NCBI RefSeq assembly: GCF_025144995.1
Contig: NZ_CP102250.1
Location: forward strand, 2,170,001-2,234,000
DNA: 64,000 nt
Reading direction: 5' to 3'
From: Alistipes indistinctus YIT 12060
Lineage (GTDB): Bacteria; Bacteroidota; Bacteroidia; Bacteroidales; Rikenellaceae
The notes under the pieces are model-generated. The model did no database searches, was not told the DNA's origin, and saw only the letters and a list, made by a program, of their open reading frames with translations. Shown in pieces: positions 36,173 through 45,264 of the stretch. A program made the translations under genes and the position numbers. The stretch's first letter is position 1; each line of letters opens with the position of its first letter.

Positions 36173-37470
36173 TGCAGGGAATTTTCTGGAAATATATCAG
36201 GCGTTGCGCCGTCGCACTGCTGCTGGCGGCGGGAATATTCGCGGTGGGACTGCTTTCCGCGAAGAGGACCCACGGGGCGGCCGTGCAACGAACCGCGGCG
36301 CTGCATGGCGTGGAGCCGGTCTCGGGGCGCAGTGCCGCGCCCGCTGCGGGGGCTTCCGGCCCGGCGGCGGACGACTCGACCCGGGGCACCGCTGCGGCGG
36401 ACAAGGCTGCGGGCCGTAACCAGCCGCAGGTGCGCGCGGAGCTGAGTGCCGACACTGTGCTGATCGGGCACCGGTTCAAACTGCGCGTCGAGGTGACCAA
36501 GGACGTGATGCAGATGGTCGCCTTCCCGGAGTTCGAGAACGGGCGGCTGACCGATTCGCTCGAAATCCTGCTGGAGGGCCCGGTCGATACCGTCAGCCGC
36601 GAGGGGCGCACCGAAGTGCTCGCGCGCGAGTACCTGCTCACCTGTTTTTCACCTGCCGACTATCGGCTCGGGCGCTTCCCGGCGCTCTATGCCGACAAAA
36701 ACCTCGTCGATACGATCTGGTCGCCCGATTCGCTGCGGGTGATCGTGACGGCCCCGCCCGTCGATACGGCTTCGCATACGATCTATGACATCAAAGCTCC
36801 GCTGAAGGTGCCGCTGCGTTTCGGCGAGGTGAGCGGTTACCTGCTCTTCGGGCTGATCGCGGCGCTGCTGATCGCAGTGGCCGTCTATGTCCTGCTGCTG
36901 AAGCGCGGACGCGGGCTGCTCGCGGCGTTGCGCGGCCCCGCCGACCCGCCGCATGTGGCGGCCATCAAGCAGCTCGAAAAACTGCATACGCAAAAACTGT
37001 GGCAGAGCGGCAAATCGAAACAGTATTACACCGGCCTGACCGATATCCTGCGCGAATACCTCGCCGGACGTTACAACTTCCAGGCGATGGAGATGACCTC
37101 GGCCGAGATCATCGCGCGAATCCGCGAACTGTCCGTCGAAGAGCGCGCGTCGAAACGGCTCGGCAGCCTGCTCGAAGTGGCCGATTTCGTGAAGTTCGCG
37201 AAGTACGAGCCCGATGCGGTGCAGAACGAGGATGCCTATCAGGATGCCTACTATTTCGTCGAGGAGACCAAGCAACTGCCGCCGGAACTGCAACCGCAGC
37301 AGGCCGGAAACGATACCCCGCAGGGGAACGTTCCCGGACCGACGGGGACTTCAGGCGGATTGAAACCTTCGGGTGTTCCCGGAGCGCCGGATATTCCGGA
37401 TACCCCGGGCGGCGCAGCCGCAGGAGGAACCTCGGACGAAGCCGGGGAAGGAAAGGAGGTGCGGTCGTGA
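36169..37470 (+). CDS. BatD-like / DUF4381-like membrane-anchored protein
   Basis: 433 residues: N-terminal signal or anchor (10-30), an Ala/Gly-rich linker, a BatD-like Ig-type domain (about 85-205, VRAELSADTVLIGHRFKLRVEV), a membrane helix (about 225-245), and a DUF4381-like cytoplasmic domain with AIKQLEKLHTQKLWQSGK and YYTGLTDILREYLAGRY. The C-terminal 60 residues are Pro/Gly-rich. Such proteins often lie between DUF58 and VWA genes in Bat operons, with the Ig part outside and the helical part inside. Starts in the overlap with DUF58 (ATGA) and ends overlapping the next gene. Confidence 0.75.
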   Translation: MMQGIFWKYIRRCAVALLLAAGIFAVGLLSAKRTHGAAVQRTAALHGVEPVSGRSAAPAAGASGPAADDSTRGTAAADKAAGRNQPQVRAELSADTVLIGHRFKLRVEVTKDVMQMVAFPEFENGRLTDSLEILLEGPVDTVSREGRTEVLAREYLLTCFSPADYRLGRFPALYADKNLVDTIWSPDSLRVIVTAPPVDTASHTIYDIKAPLKVPLRFGEVSGYLLFGLIAALLIAVAVYVLLLKRGRGLLAALRGPADPPHVAAIKQLEKLHTQKLWQSGKSKQYYTGLTDILREYLAGRYNFQAMEMTSAEIIARIRELSVEERASKRLGSLLEVADFVKFAKYEPDAVQNEDAYQDAYYFVEETKQLPPELQPQQAGNDTPQGNVPGPTGTSGGLKPSGVPGAPDIPDTPGGAAAGGTSDEAGEGKEVRS

Positions 37471-38273
37471 GCAGGACGATGATACGGAACCTGGTGCTGG
37501 GTTTGGTACTGGCGGCATCTGCGGGCGTGCAGGGCCTTTATGCGCAGCGTTATCCCGAACGGCGCGTGCTGCGTGCCGGCAATGCGCTCTACGAGCAGGA
37601 AAACTATCCCGAGGCGGAGATCCGTTACCGCAAGGCGCAGGAGCAGAGCCCGACGTACGAAGGGCTCTTCAACCTGGCCGACGCGCTCTACAAGCAGAAA
37701 CGTTACGACGAGGTGCTCAATATCCTCAAGCAGATTTCGCGCGACGAAGTGGCGGGACCCCATGCCCCGGATGCCTATTACAATCTGGGCAATACCTACT
37801 TCCAGCAGAAGAAGCTGCCCGAGGCCGCCGAAGCGTACAAGAACGCGCTGCGGCGCAATCCGCTGGACGATGAGGCGCGCTACAACCTGGCTTATGTGCT
37901 GGAACTGATGAAACAGAACCAGGACGACAAGAACGACCAGAACCAGGACAACCGGCAGAACCAGGACCAGAACAAAGACAACCGGGATAATCAGGACGAC
38001 AAAGATAACAAGGACCGGAAGCAGCCCCCGAAGAAGGATCAGGACGGCCAAGGCGACAAGCCCGACAAGCAGGATCCCGACCAAGGCGACGGCGGTGAGA
38101 ATCCGCAGGACCAGAAACCCGACCAGGGGAAAGGCGGGGCCCAGCAGGAACGCATGAGCCGCGAGGAGGCCGAGAGGATGCTCGACGCCGTACAGGGCAG
38201 CGAGGACAACACCAAGAAGAAGGTGGATGGCCGCAAAGCGCGCGCGGTGGGCCGTTCGGGCAAGAACTGGTAG
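37467..38273 (+). CDS. batC: BatC-like TPR protein
   Basis: 268 residues: signal peptide ending near LYAQ, three to four TPR repeats (ALYEQENYPEAEIRYRKA; YYNLGNTYFQQKKLPEAAEA), then an Asn/Asp/Gln/Lys-rich low-complexity stretch of about 90 residues and a conserved-looking end (MSREEAERMLDAVQGSED). This is the normal BatC layout. GTG 37467 is used because AAGGAGG (37453-37459) sits 7 nt before it and it overlaps the previous stop (GTGA); ATG 37479 is the alternative. Works with BatA/BatB in an envelope complex linked to stress tolerance. Confidence 0.9.
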   Translation: MSRTMIRNLVLGLVLAASAGVQGLYAQRYPERRVLRAGNALYEQENYPEAEIRYRKAQEQSPTYEGLFNLADALYKQKRYDEVLNILKQISRDEVAGPHAPDAYYNLGNTYFQQKKLPEAAEAYKNALRRNPLDDEARYNLAYVLELMKQNQDDKNDQNQDNRQNQDQNKDNRDNQDDKDNKDRKQPPKKDQDGQGDKPDKQDPDQGDGGENPQDQKPDQGKGGAQQERMSREEAERMLDAVQGSEDNTKKKVDGRKARAVGRSGKNW

Positions 38274-38462
38274 GTGCGATACGGCCCCGCGCATGCGCAG
38301 TAAATGTACGCGGGACAAGGGGTGGCGCATGAGACGTACGACCTGCGTGTGGAGCGGTGCATGGCACAGGAGAAATAGTGCGTGCGCGGTGGGAGGTAAT
38401 GTACGGAAGGCCTGAATACGCGTGAAGGAAGTGGTGCAAACAAATAAAGTCAAAGGAACGTT

Positions 38463-39458
38463 GTGGATATCGTAAGATTTGTCAATCCGGATATGTTGTG
38501 GCTCTCGGCGCTGATCGTGCCGATGGTCGCCTATTACGTCTACCGGATGCGCCAGGGCGGCGCGACGATGCGCATTTCGACGATCGACGGGGTGCGCCGT
38601 GTGCCGCGTACGGCCAAATATTACCTGCGCCACCTGCCGCTGGTGCTCTGTTGCCTCGCCGTGGCGCTGCTTTCGGTGGCGCTGGCCCGTCCCCAGAGCG
38701 CCGAGCACAATTCGAACAGCACCACCGAAGGAATCGATATCGTATTGTCGCTCGACGTGTCGGGCAGTATGCTGGCCCGCGATTTTACCCCCGACCGCCT
38801 CGGCGCGGCCAAAGAGGTGGCCTCGAATTTTATCGTGGACCGTCCCAACGACCGTATCGGGTTGGTGGTGTTCGCGGGAGAGAGTTTCACCCAGTGTCCG
38901 CTGACGACCGATAAGCGGTCGCTGCTGAACCTGCTGGGCGGTGTGCGCAGCGGCATGATCGACGACGGGACGGCCATCGGCAACGGACTGGCGACGGCCG
39001 TGAACCGCCTCAGGGAGAGCAGTGCGAAAAGCAAGGTGGTGATCCTGCTCACCGACGGCGTGAACAACAGCGGCCAGATCGCGCCGCTGACCGCGGCCGA
39101 AATCGCTAAGTCGTACGGCATCCGCGTCTATACGGTGGGCGTCGGCACGATGGGAATGGCGCCTTATCCCGCTATCGATATGTGGGGCAACCTGACCTTC
39201 CAGCCGATGAAGGTCGAGATCGATGAAAAGATGCTGACCGAAATCGCACAGATGACCGGCGGCCAGTATTTCCGTGCCACCGATAACCGCAAGCTCCGCG
39301 AGATTTACGACCAGATCAACGACCTCGAACGCAGCCGCGTCGAGGTGGAGAACTTCACCCGTTACGACGAGTGCTTCGCACCTTTCGCGCTGTTGGCGGT
39401 GCTGCTGGCGGTGGCCGGGTTCCTGCTGCGGCAGACCTGGCTGAGGCGGTTGCCGTAG
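38463..39458 (+). CDS. batA: BatA, VWA-domain membrane protein
   Basis: 331 residues: membrane helices near 12-27 and 58-76, a von Willebrand A domain with the MIDAS motif DVSGS (98-102) and later ILLTDGVNN, and a C-terminal helix (about 308-323). Start is a GTG at 38463 preceded by AAAGGAACG; no ATG fits the family N-terminus. It lies 189 nt after batC, a longer gap than elsewhere in the operon, without an obvious promoter box. Confidence 0.93.
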   Translation: MDIVRFVNPDMLWLSALIVPMVAYYVYRMRQGGATMRISTIDGVRRVPRTAKYYLRHLPLVLCCLAVALLSVALARPQSAEHNSNSTTEGIDIVLSLDVSGSMLARDFTPDRLGAAKEVASNFIVDRPNDRIGLVVFAGESFTQCPLTTDKRSLLNLLGGVRSGMIDDGTAIGNGLATAVNRLRESSAKSKVVILLTDGVNNSGQIAPLTAAEIAKSYGIRVYTVGVGTMGMAPYPAIDMWGNLTFQPMKVEIDEKMLTEIAQMTGGQYFRATDNRKLREIYDQINDLERSRVEVENFTRYDECFAPFALLAVLLAVAGFLLRQTWLRRLP

Positions 39459-39612
39459 GCGGCCGGAGGACGCAGTAGGGGAAAGTCCCGAAGCGCCAGT
39501 GGCCGTGGCGCTCGCTTAACCCCTGGCAGGTCGTTACAGCCTGCTTTAAAAGTGGCCCGGTGAACGCATGCCGGTCCGGTTAAAAATAAGAAGACTTTAA
39601 AAGTCAATCATA

Positions 39613-40653
39613 ATGTTCAGATTCGCGACTCCCGGATACCTCTATTTGCTGTTGCTGCTGCCGTTGCTGGCGGGGCTTTACGTCTATGCGGTGCGTTCGC
39701 GCCGCCGTGCGCTGGAGCGATTTGCCGACGAGGCAGTGCTGCCGGGGCTGATGCCCGAGGCTTCGCCCGTGCGCCTGCGGCTCAAATTCGTGTTGCTGTG
39801 CCTGGGACTCGGGTTTATCATCCTGGCGCTCGCACGGCCGCAGTTCGGTTCGAAGCTTCGCGAGGTGACGCGCCAGGGCGTTGAGATCATGCTGGCGGTC
39901 GATGTGTCGAACAGCATGCTGGCGCAGGATTTCGAACCGAGCCGCCTGGAGCGGACCAAGTTCGCGATCGACCGCCTGGCCGAAAAACTGCACGAGGACC
40001 GTATCGGGTTGATCGTTTTCGCCGGGGACGCCTACGTCCAGCTTCCGATCACTTCGGACTACGTTACTGCGCGCAATTTCGCGCGCAATATTTCACCCGA
40101 CATGGTTTCGCGGCAGGGAACGGCCCTCGGTGCCGCGATAGAACTCGCGTCCGGCTCGTTTTCTTCGGGCAGCGAGGGGAGCCGCGTTATTATCCTGATC
40201 TCGGACGGTGAAAACCACGAGGACGATGCGATGGCCGCCGCCGAAGCCGCCGCAAGGCAGGGGATCAAAATCTATACGATCGGCATCGGTACGCCCGAAG
40301 GGGCTCCGATCCGCATCGGCGGCGACTTCATCAAGGACGAGGAGGGCAAGATGGTGGTTTCGAAGCTCGACGAACAGACCCTCGAGCAGATAGCCCTCAC
40401 CACCGGCGGCGGGTATATCCGCGCGACGAACCGCAGTTTGGGGTTGGATGAGATCGTGCAAAAGATCGGCGAGGTGGAGAAAAAGCAGCTCACCGAGTCG
40501 ATTTTCGAGGATTTCAGCGAACAGTACCAGTATCCGCTCGCGGTCGGACTGGCGTTGCTGCTGCTCGATTTCCTGATCCCGGAACGCCGGAGCCGCCTGC
40601 TCGACCGGCTCAATATTTTCCGCAAGAAAAACGATTCGGGCGATCCGGTGTAG
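39613..40653 (+). CDS. batB: BatB, VWA-domain membrane protein
   Basis: 346 residues with the same architecture as BatA: N-terminal helices (8-26, 58-74), VWA domain with MIDAS DVSNS (97-101) and ILISDGENHEDD, and a C-terminal membrane helix (about 310-325). BatA and BatB are thought to form a hetero-complex in the inner membrane. It is the last Bat gene found; no batD or batE follows. A small hairpin GCCGC/GCGGC (40665-40681) lies just after the stop. Confidence 0.93.
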   Translation: MFRFATPGYLYLLLLLPLLAGLYVYAVRSRRRALERFADEAVLPGLMPEASPVRLRLKFVLLCLGLGFIILALARPQFGSKLREVTRQGVEIMLAVDVSNSMLAQDFEPSRLERTKFAIDRLAEKLHEDRIGLIVFAGDAYVQLPITSDYVTARNFARNISPDMVSRQGTALGAAIELASGSFSSGSEGSRVIILISDGENHEDDAMAAAEAAARQGIKIYTIGIGTPEGAPIRIGGDFIKDEEGKMVVSKLDEQTLEQIALTTGGGYIRATNRSLGLDEIVQKIGEVEKKQLTESIFEDFSEQYQYPLAVGLALLLLDFLIPERRSRLLDRLNIFRKKNDSGDPV

Positions 40654-41399
40654 CCTGCCGCACCGCCGCGCATTTTGCGGCTTCATGCGACAAAACTGCC
40701 GGGCTGCCGGGCCTGTTGCGTGCCTTTCCGGCGTCTATGTTGCAGAAATAGCGTATTTCATTTTATAGCGCACGCCTTCGAATAGGTCGGCTTGTGCAAT
40801 TGTTTGTTTTGTGACTTCCCTGTTGGTTCAAGGGGGACTGTGCGCTCAAAGAATTTATTTATACACAAACCGGTTTATTTGGAATAATTTAATATATAAA
40901 CAAACGATTACGACATATTTTAAGTGTCTTGTTTGTAGAATATGCAACATGACATTCGGACTGAGTTTGTTTTGTAAAAGGCTTTGATTCTGAACGGGGC
41001 TATGAGTATCGAGTGATGGTCAATAAAATACATGTCAGAGAACCGATGCAGGATGCCTCCTCTATCGAATATCATTTGTTGTGTGTCATCTCCAAAACGC
41101 TGAAAGATTCCGAGAACTTACCGCCGATTCGTTGGGAATATCCGAGGCCGTAGGTGATCGTAATTATACGTCCGTTGCCACCCGGAACCTCATCCTGCCG
41201 ATTCAGTCCCGAAGCCTGTCCCGATTTTGCTACAATCGGGAAATCCAATTGAAAAGAGCCGGGGAAGTTTTTTTGACTTTACAGTGTCGCGGCGTTACAG
41301 AGCCGTATTACCGCAAAACTGCGGAGTCGTAGGGCTGCGGTGCGGGTCTTCGGCTGGTGTTCGGACGGGCACCGGAGTCCCCGGTGCCCGCCGGGGCGC
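40654..41399. other. AT-rich, gene-poor gap after batB
   Basis: 746 nt, far more AT-rich than the rest of the window between about 40730 and 41080. It contains a 45-codon open frame (41016-41153, MVNKIHVREP...) and an overlapping frame (41081-41332), neither with a family I can name, plus a perfect 8-bp hairpin TCCCGATT/AATCGGGA (41219-41241). The composition shift and short broken frames suggest decayed or transferred DNA. A faint resemblance of the 41081 frame's C-terminus to HU-type proteins was too weak to call. Confidence 0.5.
41366..41390 (-). terminator. Stem-loop after the surface-protein operon
   Basis: CGGGCACCGG / CCGGTGCCCG, a 10-bp perfect stem with a 5-nt loop, 10 nt past the stop of the last gene on the minus strand. 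No U-run follows, so it may act as an RNA-stabilising 3' end rather than an intrinsic terminator. Confidence 0.55.
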
Positions 41400-43037
41400 C
41401 TATTCGTCGTACACCAACTCGAAGTCGTCCACCCACATCTTGCTGTCGCGGCTGCCGATGTAGTAGTCGCCGTAGCGCGAGGCGGAGCATACCAGTACGA
41501 TATGGGTCGGGACCCGGTTCGTTGCGTTGTAGGCGAGCTTGATCGTGAACTGCTGCCATTCGGATACCGATTTGTCGAAGACCAGCTCCCCGTAGGCGAT
41601 CACCGCCGCGCTCTTCGGGTTGAAGAAGGTGTTTTTGTCGCGCGTGTCGACGCAGATCGGCACCTCGGCCGTTCCCAGCATCTTGTTGTCGGTCTCCTTC
41701 TCGCAGACGCCGTACTCTTCGGGTGTCCAGGTCCCCAGTGCGACGTAGATGATGCCGTTGTCCGGGTCTCCCTTCGCGATGGTGACGCCCGTGGGCTGCG
41801 TCGTGCCGACGTCGGTGATCTTGCCGCAGTTGTATTTGGCCCACCCGCGCAGCGCTACCGGCCGCCGGGTGAAAGGCCGCCCGAAGCCGACGATGCCGTT
41901 GGTGCCGCGTGTGCCGACGTACTGCCCGATGAAGAGGTTGCCCGCGGCCAGCTTACCGATGCCCGCGATGCCGGCCAGTTTGGATTCCAGCTGCGCGGCG
42001 TACTGGCCGGTGCTGCCGGGCCGGGTGTCGGTCACTTTGTTGGTCAGTGTGGTATTGGCCACGGCCGCCCCCGTGTTGCCTGTGCCCCAGTAGGCTGCAT
42101 CCCGCGTCGGGCCCGGGTAGACGATGTCCTTCTCGGTGCACCACTCTTCGAAGCCACCGTTGGTCAGCGGGGTCTCGGGTTCGGTGGTCACGGTCTCTAC
42201 CGGGGACTCGTCCTCGCCCGAATAGGCGACCAGTTCGTAAGCCGTTTCGGGTTCGAGGCCGGTGAGGCAGGTTTTGAACGCGCCGCCCGATACTTCGACC
42301 TTGTCGCCGGGAACGGTAATCCACGGCGTGTCGCCCTGCTTGCGGTAGCGGAAGCCGAGGTCGGTGCCGCTGCGGCCTTCGCCGTAGAGCCAGATCAGGC
42401 GCGTCCACGCGTCGACCTGCTTGAACTCGGCCGTCACGTCGGTCGGAACCACGTACAGCGACCACCGCTCTTCGAAGTCGTGGTAGCGGATGTCGATCGT
42501 GCGGTAGGTTTCGAACGACGTTAATTGGCTCGGGTCGGGCGTCATCGTCGTGATTCCCGCCGGGCCGAGTTTCAGCTCCTTGATCGTGATATGCTGCATG
42601 TCGGTCCCCGTCGGGACGTGGACGGTGGCGGTGTGTTTCTCTTCGTCGAACTCGGCCGCACCGATCTGCGATTCGACGGTGAAGATGCGTTCGATCTGCT
42701 GCTCGGCCTTCAGCGTCCATTCGTAGTCCTGATAGAGCGACAGCGTGACGGGCAGGTCGCTGCGCAGGTCGAATTCGCCGGAAAGGGGGACCGATGCGCT
42801 GCCGCCTTCGGTGATGACGATCTCGGTGATCGGCACGCGGCTGATGTCGGTCGTTTCGTCGAGGTGCAGCGTGACCGTGCGCAGTTTGGCGTCGATGTCG
42901 GAGGCGGTGCAGGTGAAGCCCTCGCCCTTGATTTCGAGGATGTCGATGGCGATCACCGGATACGGGATGTCGTTCTGGATGCAGGAGGCCAGCGCGAGCA
43001 TCGGGACATAGAGGAGCAGGCGGCGGATCTTGTTCAT
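41400..43037 (-). CDS. PCMD-domain surface lipoprotein
   Basis: 545 residues with lipoprotein signal (lipobox LALASC, Cys19), an N-terminal beta-rich part with repeated Ig-like strands, a fibronectin-like segment (about 200-285), and a C-terminal PCMD (putative carbohydrate metabolism) jelly-roll beginning at NGGFEEW (about 290) with YWGTGN, GQYAAQLES and GNLFIGQ. PCMD domains resemble carbohydrate-binding modules; a glycan or host ligand is likely but not shown. It is the last gene of the seven-gene leftward operon, 6 nt after the barrel gene. Confidence 0.85.
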   Translation of the reverse strand: MNKIRRLLLYVPMLALASCIQNDIPYPVIAIDILEIKGEGFTCTASDIDAKLRTVTLHLDETTDISRVPITEIVITEGGSASVPLSGEFDLRSDLPVTLSLYQDYEWTLKAEQQIERIFTVESQIGAAEFDEEKHTATVHVPTGTDMQHITIKELKLGPAGITTMTPDPSQLTSFETYRTIDIRYHDFEERWSLYVVPTDVTAEFKQVDAWTRLIWLYGEGRSGTDLGFRYRKQGDTPWITVPGDKVEVSGGAFKTCLTGLEPETAYELVAYSGEDESPVETVTTEPETPLTNGGFEEWCTEKDIVYPGPTRDAAYWGTGNTGAAVANTTLTNKVTDTRPGSTGQYAAQLESKLAGIAGIGKLAAGNLFIGQYVGTRGTNGIVGFGRPFTRRPVALRGWAKYNCGKITDVGTTQPTGVTIAKGDPDNGIIYVALGTWTPEEYGVCEKETDNKMLGTAEVPICVDTRDKNTFFNPKSAAVIAYGELVFDKSVSEWQQFTIKLAYNATNRVPTHIVLVCSASRYGDYYIGSRDSKMWVDDFELVYDE

Positions 43038-43043
43038 GGCGTT

Positions 43044-44189
43044 TTACAAAAGGATGTTGAGGCCGATGCGGATATTGGCCAGGTTCAGGCGGAACAGCAT
43101 CTTCGAGGCTTCGCGGGTGCCGATCACCTTGCCTTCGCTGTCGGTCTGCGTCACTTTCGTGTATTGCACGCCGCCGAGCCCGAAGGAGAGGGTGGTGCAT
43201 ACGTTCGGGAAGACGAAGACCGCACAGCCGGGGTTGAACGAAAATTTAAACTGCCGGTTGTTGCTGTGGGTATATTTGATCTCTTCGTTCGATTTGTAGG
43301 AGAAAACCGATTTCCCGGTTTTGTACGACGCTTCCAGTTCGGCGAACAGCCCGAAGTGCCCTTTCGCGTCGATGCCGGCGTAGGAGCGCATGAAGATGCC
43401 GAACGACGAAGAGGTGCTGTTGAGGTTGATGTCCGAAAAGGAGATGTTCATGTCGTTGGCTTCCCCGAGGTCCAGTGCGGCGTTGTCGATATGCCCGTCC
43501 GTCTTCGAGTAGCCGAAGCGGGCGCCGAAACTGAGGTTGTCCTTGACGAAATAGCTGAACGAGGGGTTGATCGTGAAGATGCTCCCGCTGAAATTCAGGT
43601 CGTCGAGGATCAGCATGTAGTCGGTGTCGTCGCTGGTGATCGTCCCGTACGAGACGGTCAGCCCGATGGCCACTTCCCGCTTGAATATAAAACGGATACG
43701 GTTGATCTCGCGGTCGATCCGCCTGCGTGTGGGCAGGAAGCGTTTCCGGTCGGCGGGGGTGCCTGCCGAGTCGCCGGGCGCTGTATGGGCGAGGGCGAGC
43801 GTGTCCGGGAGCTGGCCGGAAAGAAGCGTGCCGCCGCCCGCCAGCAGCGAATCCATGACAGGCGTGTCTATCGCGGCGGCCCGGTGTCCGGTGAAATCGC
43901 CCGTAAGGACCGCGGAGTCGGTCGGGGGGGGCTGCGGTGTATCGGTTTGTAATGTCTCTGTCCGTGAAGTGTCGGTTTGCGATGTGTTCGCCGCCGATGT
44001 TGCCGCCGATATATCCGGCGACGATATGCCGGTCAGCGGAGTGCCGGCCTGTTGCGGGACGGCTGCCGCCGGAACCGGTTGCTCGTGGCGGGCTTCGTGC
44101 TGTCTCCGCGGCGTGGATGCGGCCGCAGACGCAGACGAAAGTGCGGTAACGGTCAGCAGTATAAGGAGTGGGTATATCCGTGTTTTCAT
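43044..44189 (-). CDS. Outer-membrane beta-barrel protein with low-complexity N-terminal extension (paralog 2)
   Basis: 381 residues: signal peptide (1-25), then about 110 residues rich in Ala, Pro, Thr, Ser, a basic Arg-rich stretch (about 150-165) and about 210 residues of alternating beta strands ending in a terminal aromatic/hydrophobic strand (IRIGLNILL), the layout of a PorT/OmpW-like barrel. It aligns over its barrel with the neighbouring gene (shared SYFVKDNLSFGARFGYS versus AYAFRNNMVIGARFTYS), so the two arose by tandem duplication. Role unknown; a pore or anchor for the surface lipoproteins is plausible. Confidence 0.72.
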   Translation of the reverse strand: MKTRIYPLLILLTVTALSSASAAASTPRRQHEARHEQPVPAAAVPQQAGTPLTGISSPDISAATSAANTSQTDTSRTETLQTDTPQPPPTDSAVLTGDFTGHRAAAIDTPVMDSLLAGGGTLLSGQLPDTLALAHTAPGDSAGTPADRKRFLPTRRRIDREINRIRFIFKREVAIGLTVSYGTITSDDTDYMLILDDLNFSGSIFTINPSFSYFVKDNLSFGARFGYSKTDGHIDNAALDLGEANDMNISFSDINLNSTSSSFGIFMRSYAGIDAKGHFGLFAELEASYKTGKSVFSYKSNEEIKYTHSNNRQFKFSFNPGCAVFVFPNVCTTLSFGLGGVQYTKVTQTDSEGKVIGTREASKMLFRLNLANIRIGLNILL

Positions 44190-44202
44190 CGTGTCTGCCG
44201 GG

Positions 44203-45258
44203 TTAGAGATAGAATGCGACGCCTAAGCCGATGGAGAAGATGTTGACTTTGAAGTTCATCATGCTGGAGCTCCGGGTGCCGACGCTCACCTGGTTGTGCA
44301 CCTGCCGCACTTTGTTGTAGGTGAAGCCCATCACGCCGACGTTCAGTTCGATGGCCATGTTGTTGGTTGCGAAGGCGACCAGTCCGGGGGTCAGCCCGAG
44401 CGAAATGTGCTTCCCGGTTTCGTAGGTGCCCCGTACCGGGGTGTCCGCGGCGAATTTGGCCTGCGAACTGCCCATGCCCAGCTGCATCTCGTTGAACAGC
44501 GCGAAGCGTTTGTTCTGCCCCAGCGGGATGTATTGCCGCCAGATCAGCGCCGCCTCGTAGGTGTGCTTGAGCGAGTAGTACGAATCCACTTTCAGGTCGA
44601 CACCCGTGTCGTCGTCCCCGAGCTGGATGCTGCCGCTGTCGATGCGCAGGTAGGTGCGCGAGTAGGTGAACCGCGCGCCGATGACCATGTTGTTGCGGAA
44701 GGCGTAGGCCAGGATCGGCGCGACCTTCAGCGTATGGCCTTCGGAGTTGATCCCTTCGATCACGACGAACGTGTAGTCGTTGTTCGAGTGAGTCGAGAAA
44801 GAGGCGTTGATGCCCGCGACCCATTGGCCCTGCGGTACGAAGATGTTGGAGAAACTGGTCAGGCCCCGCTGCTTTTTGAGCGTGCGGACCGAATCGGCCG
44901 ACAGTTCCGGAAGCGTCTGCTTGTCTTTCTTCTTTTTCTCGCGCAGTTTGGGCGATGTGCCGGAAGAGAGCACTCCGCTCCGGGGCCGGGCGGCCGGTGT
45001 TGCCAATGCCGTTGCCGGAGTTGCGGTCGTGGCAGGCGGCATGGTTGTTCCCGTTCCAAGAGCTCCGGCCGTTGCGGTCGTCGCTGCGGCGGGGACGTCG
45101 TCGTCGATGTCCGCCGGGACGGGATATTGTCCGGGGACGGAACCCGCCGCCTGCCGCGGCGCGAGGGCTGCGGCAGGCGGGGTATCCTGAGCCCGGGTAC
45201 CTCCCGGCAGGCATAGGTATAAAAATAGTGCTACAAAGACAATCCCTTTTTTCATCAT
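44203..45258 (-). CDS. Outer-membrane beta-barrel protein with low-complexity N-terminal extension (paralog 1)
   Basis: 351 residues: signal peptide ending near TRAQ, an Ala/Thr/Pro-rich extension (about 25-100), a Lys-rich knot (KLREKKKKDK), then about 215 residues of beta strands with a C-terminal strand IGLGVAFYL. The barrel half is similar to the downstream gene. The basic stretch between extension and barrel in both paralogs could lie in the periplasm near the membrane. Start ATG-ATG (45258/45255). Gene spacing is 6 nt upstream and 13 nt downstream, so it is firmly in the operon. Confidence 0.72.
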   Translation of the reverse strand: MMKKGIVFVALFLYLCLPGGTRAQDTPPAAALAPRQAAGSVPGQYPVPADIDDDVPAAATTATAGALGTGTTMPPATTATPATALATPAARPRSGVLSSGTSPKLREKKKKDKQTLPELSADSVRTLKKQRGLTSFSNIFVPQGQWVAGINASFSTHSNNDYTFVVIEGINSEGHTLKVAPILAYAFRNNMVIGARFTYSRTYLRIDSGSIQLGDDDTGVDLKVDSYYSLKHTYEAALIWRQYIPLGQNKRFALFNEMQLGMGSSQAKFAADTPVRGTYETGKHISLGLTPGLVAFATNNMAIELNVGVMGFTYNKVRQVHNQVSVGTRSSSMMNFKVNIFSIGLGVAFYL

Positions 45259-45264
45259 GCGGGT

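Noticed and set aside
40654-41399. Transposon or attachment site in the AT-rich gap
   Set aside because: No transposase motif, no terminal inverted repeats and no target duplication were found.
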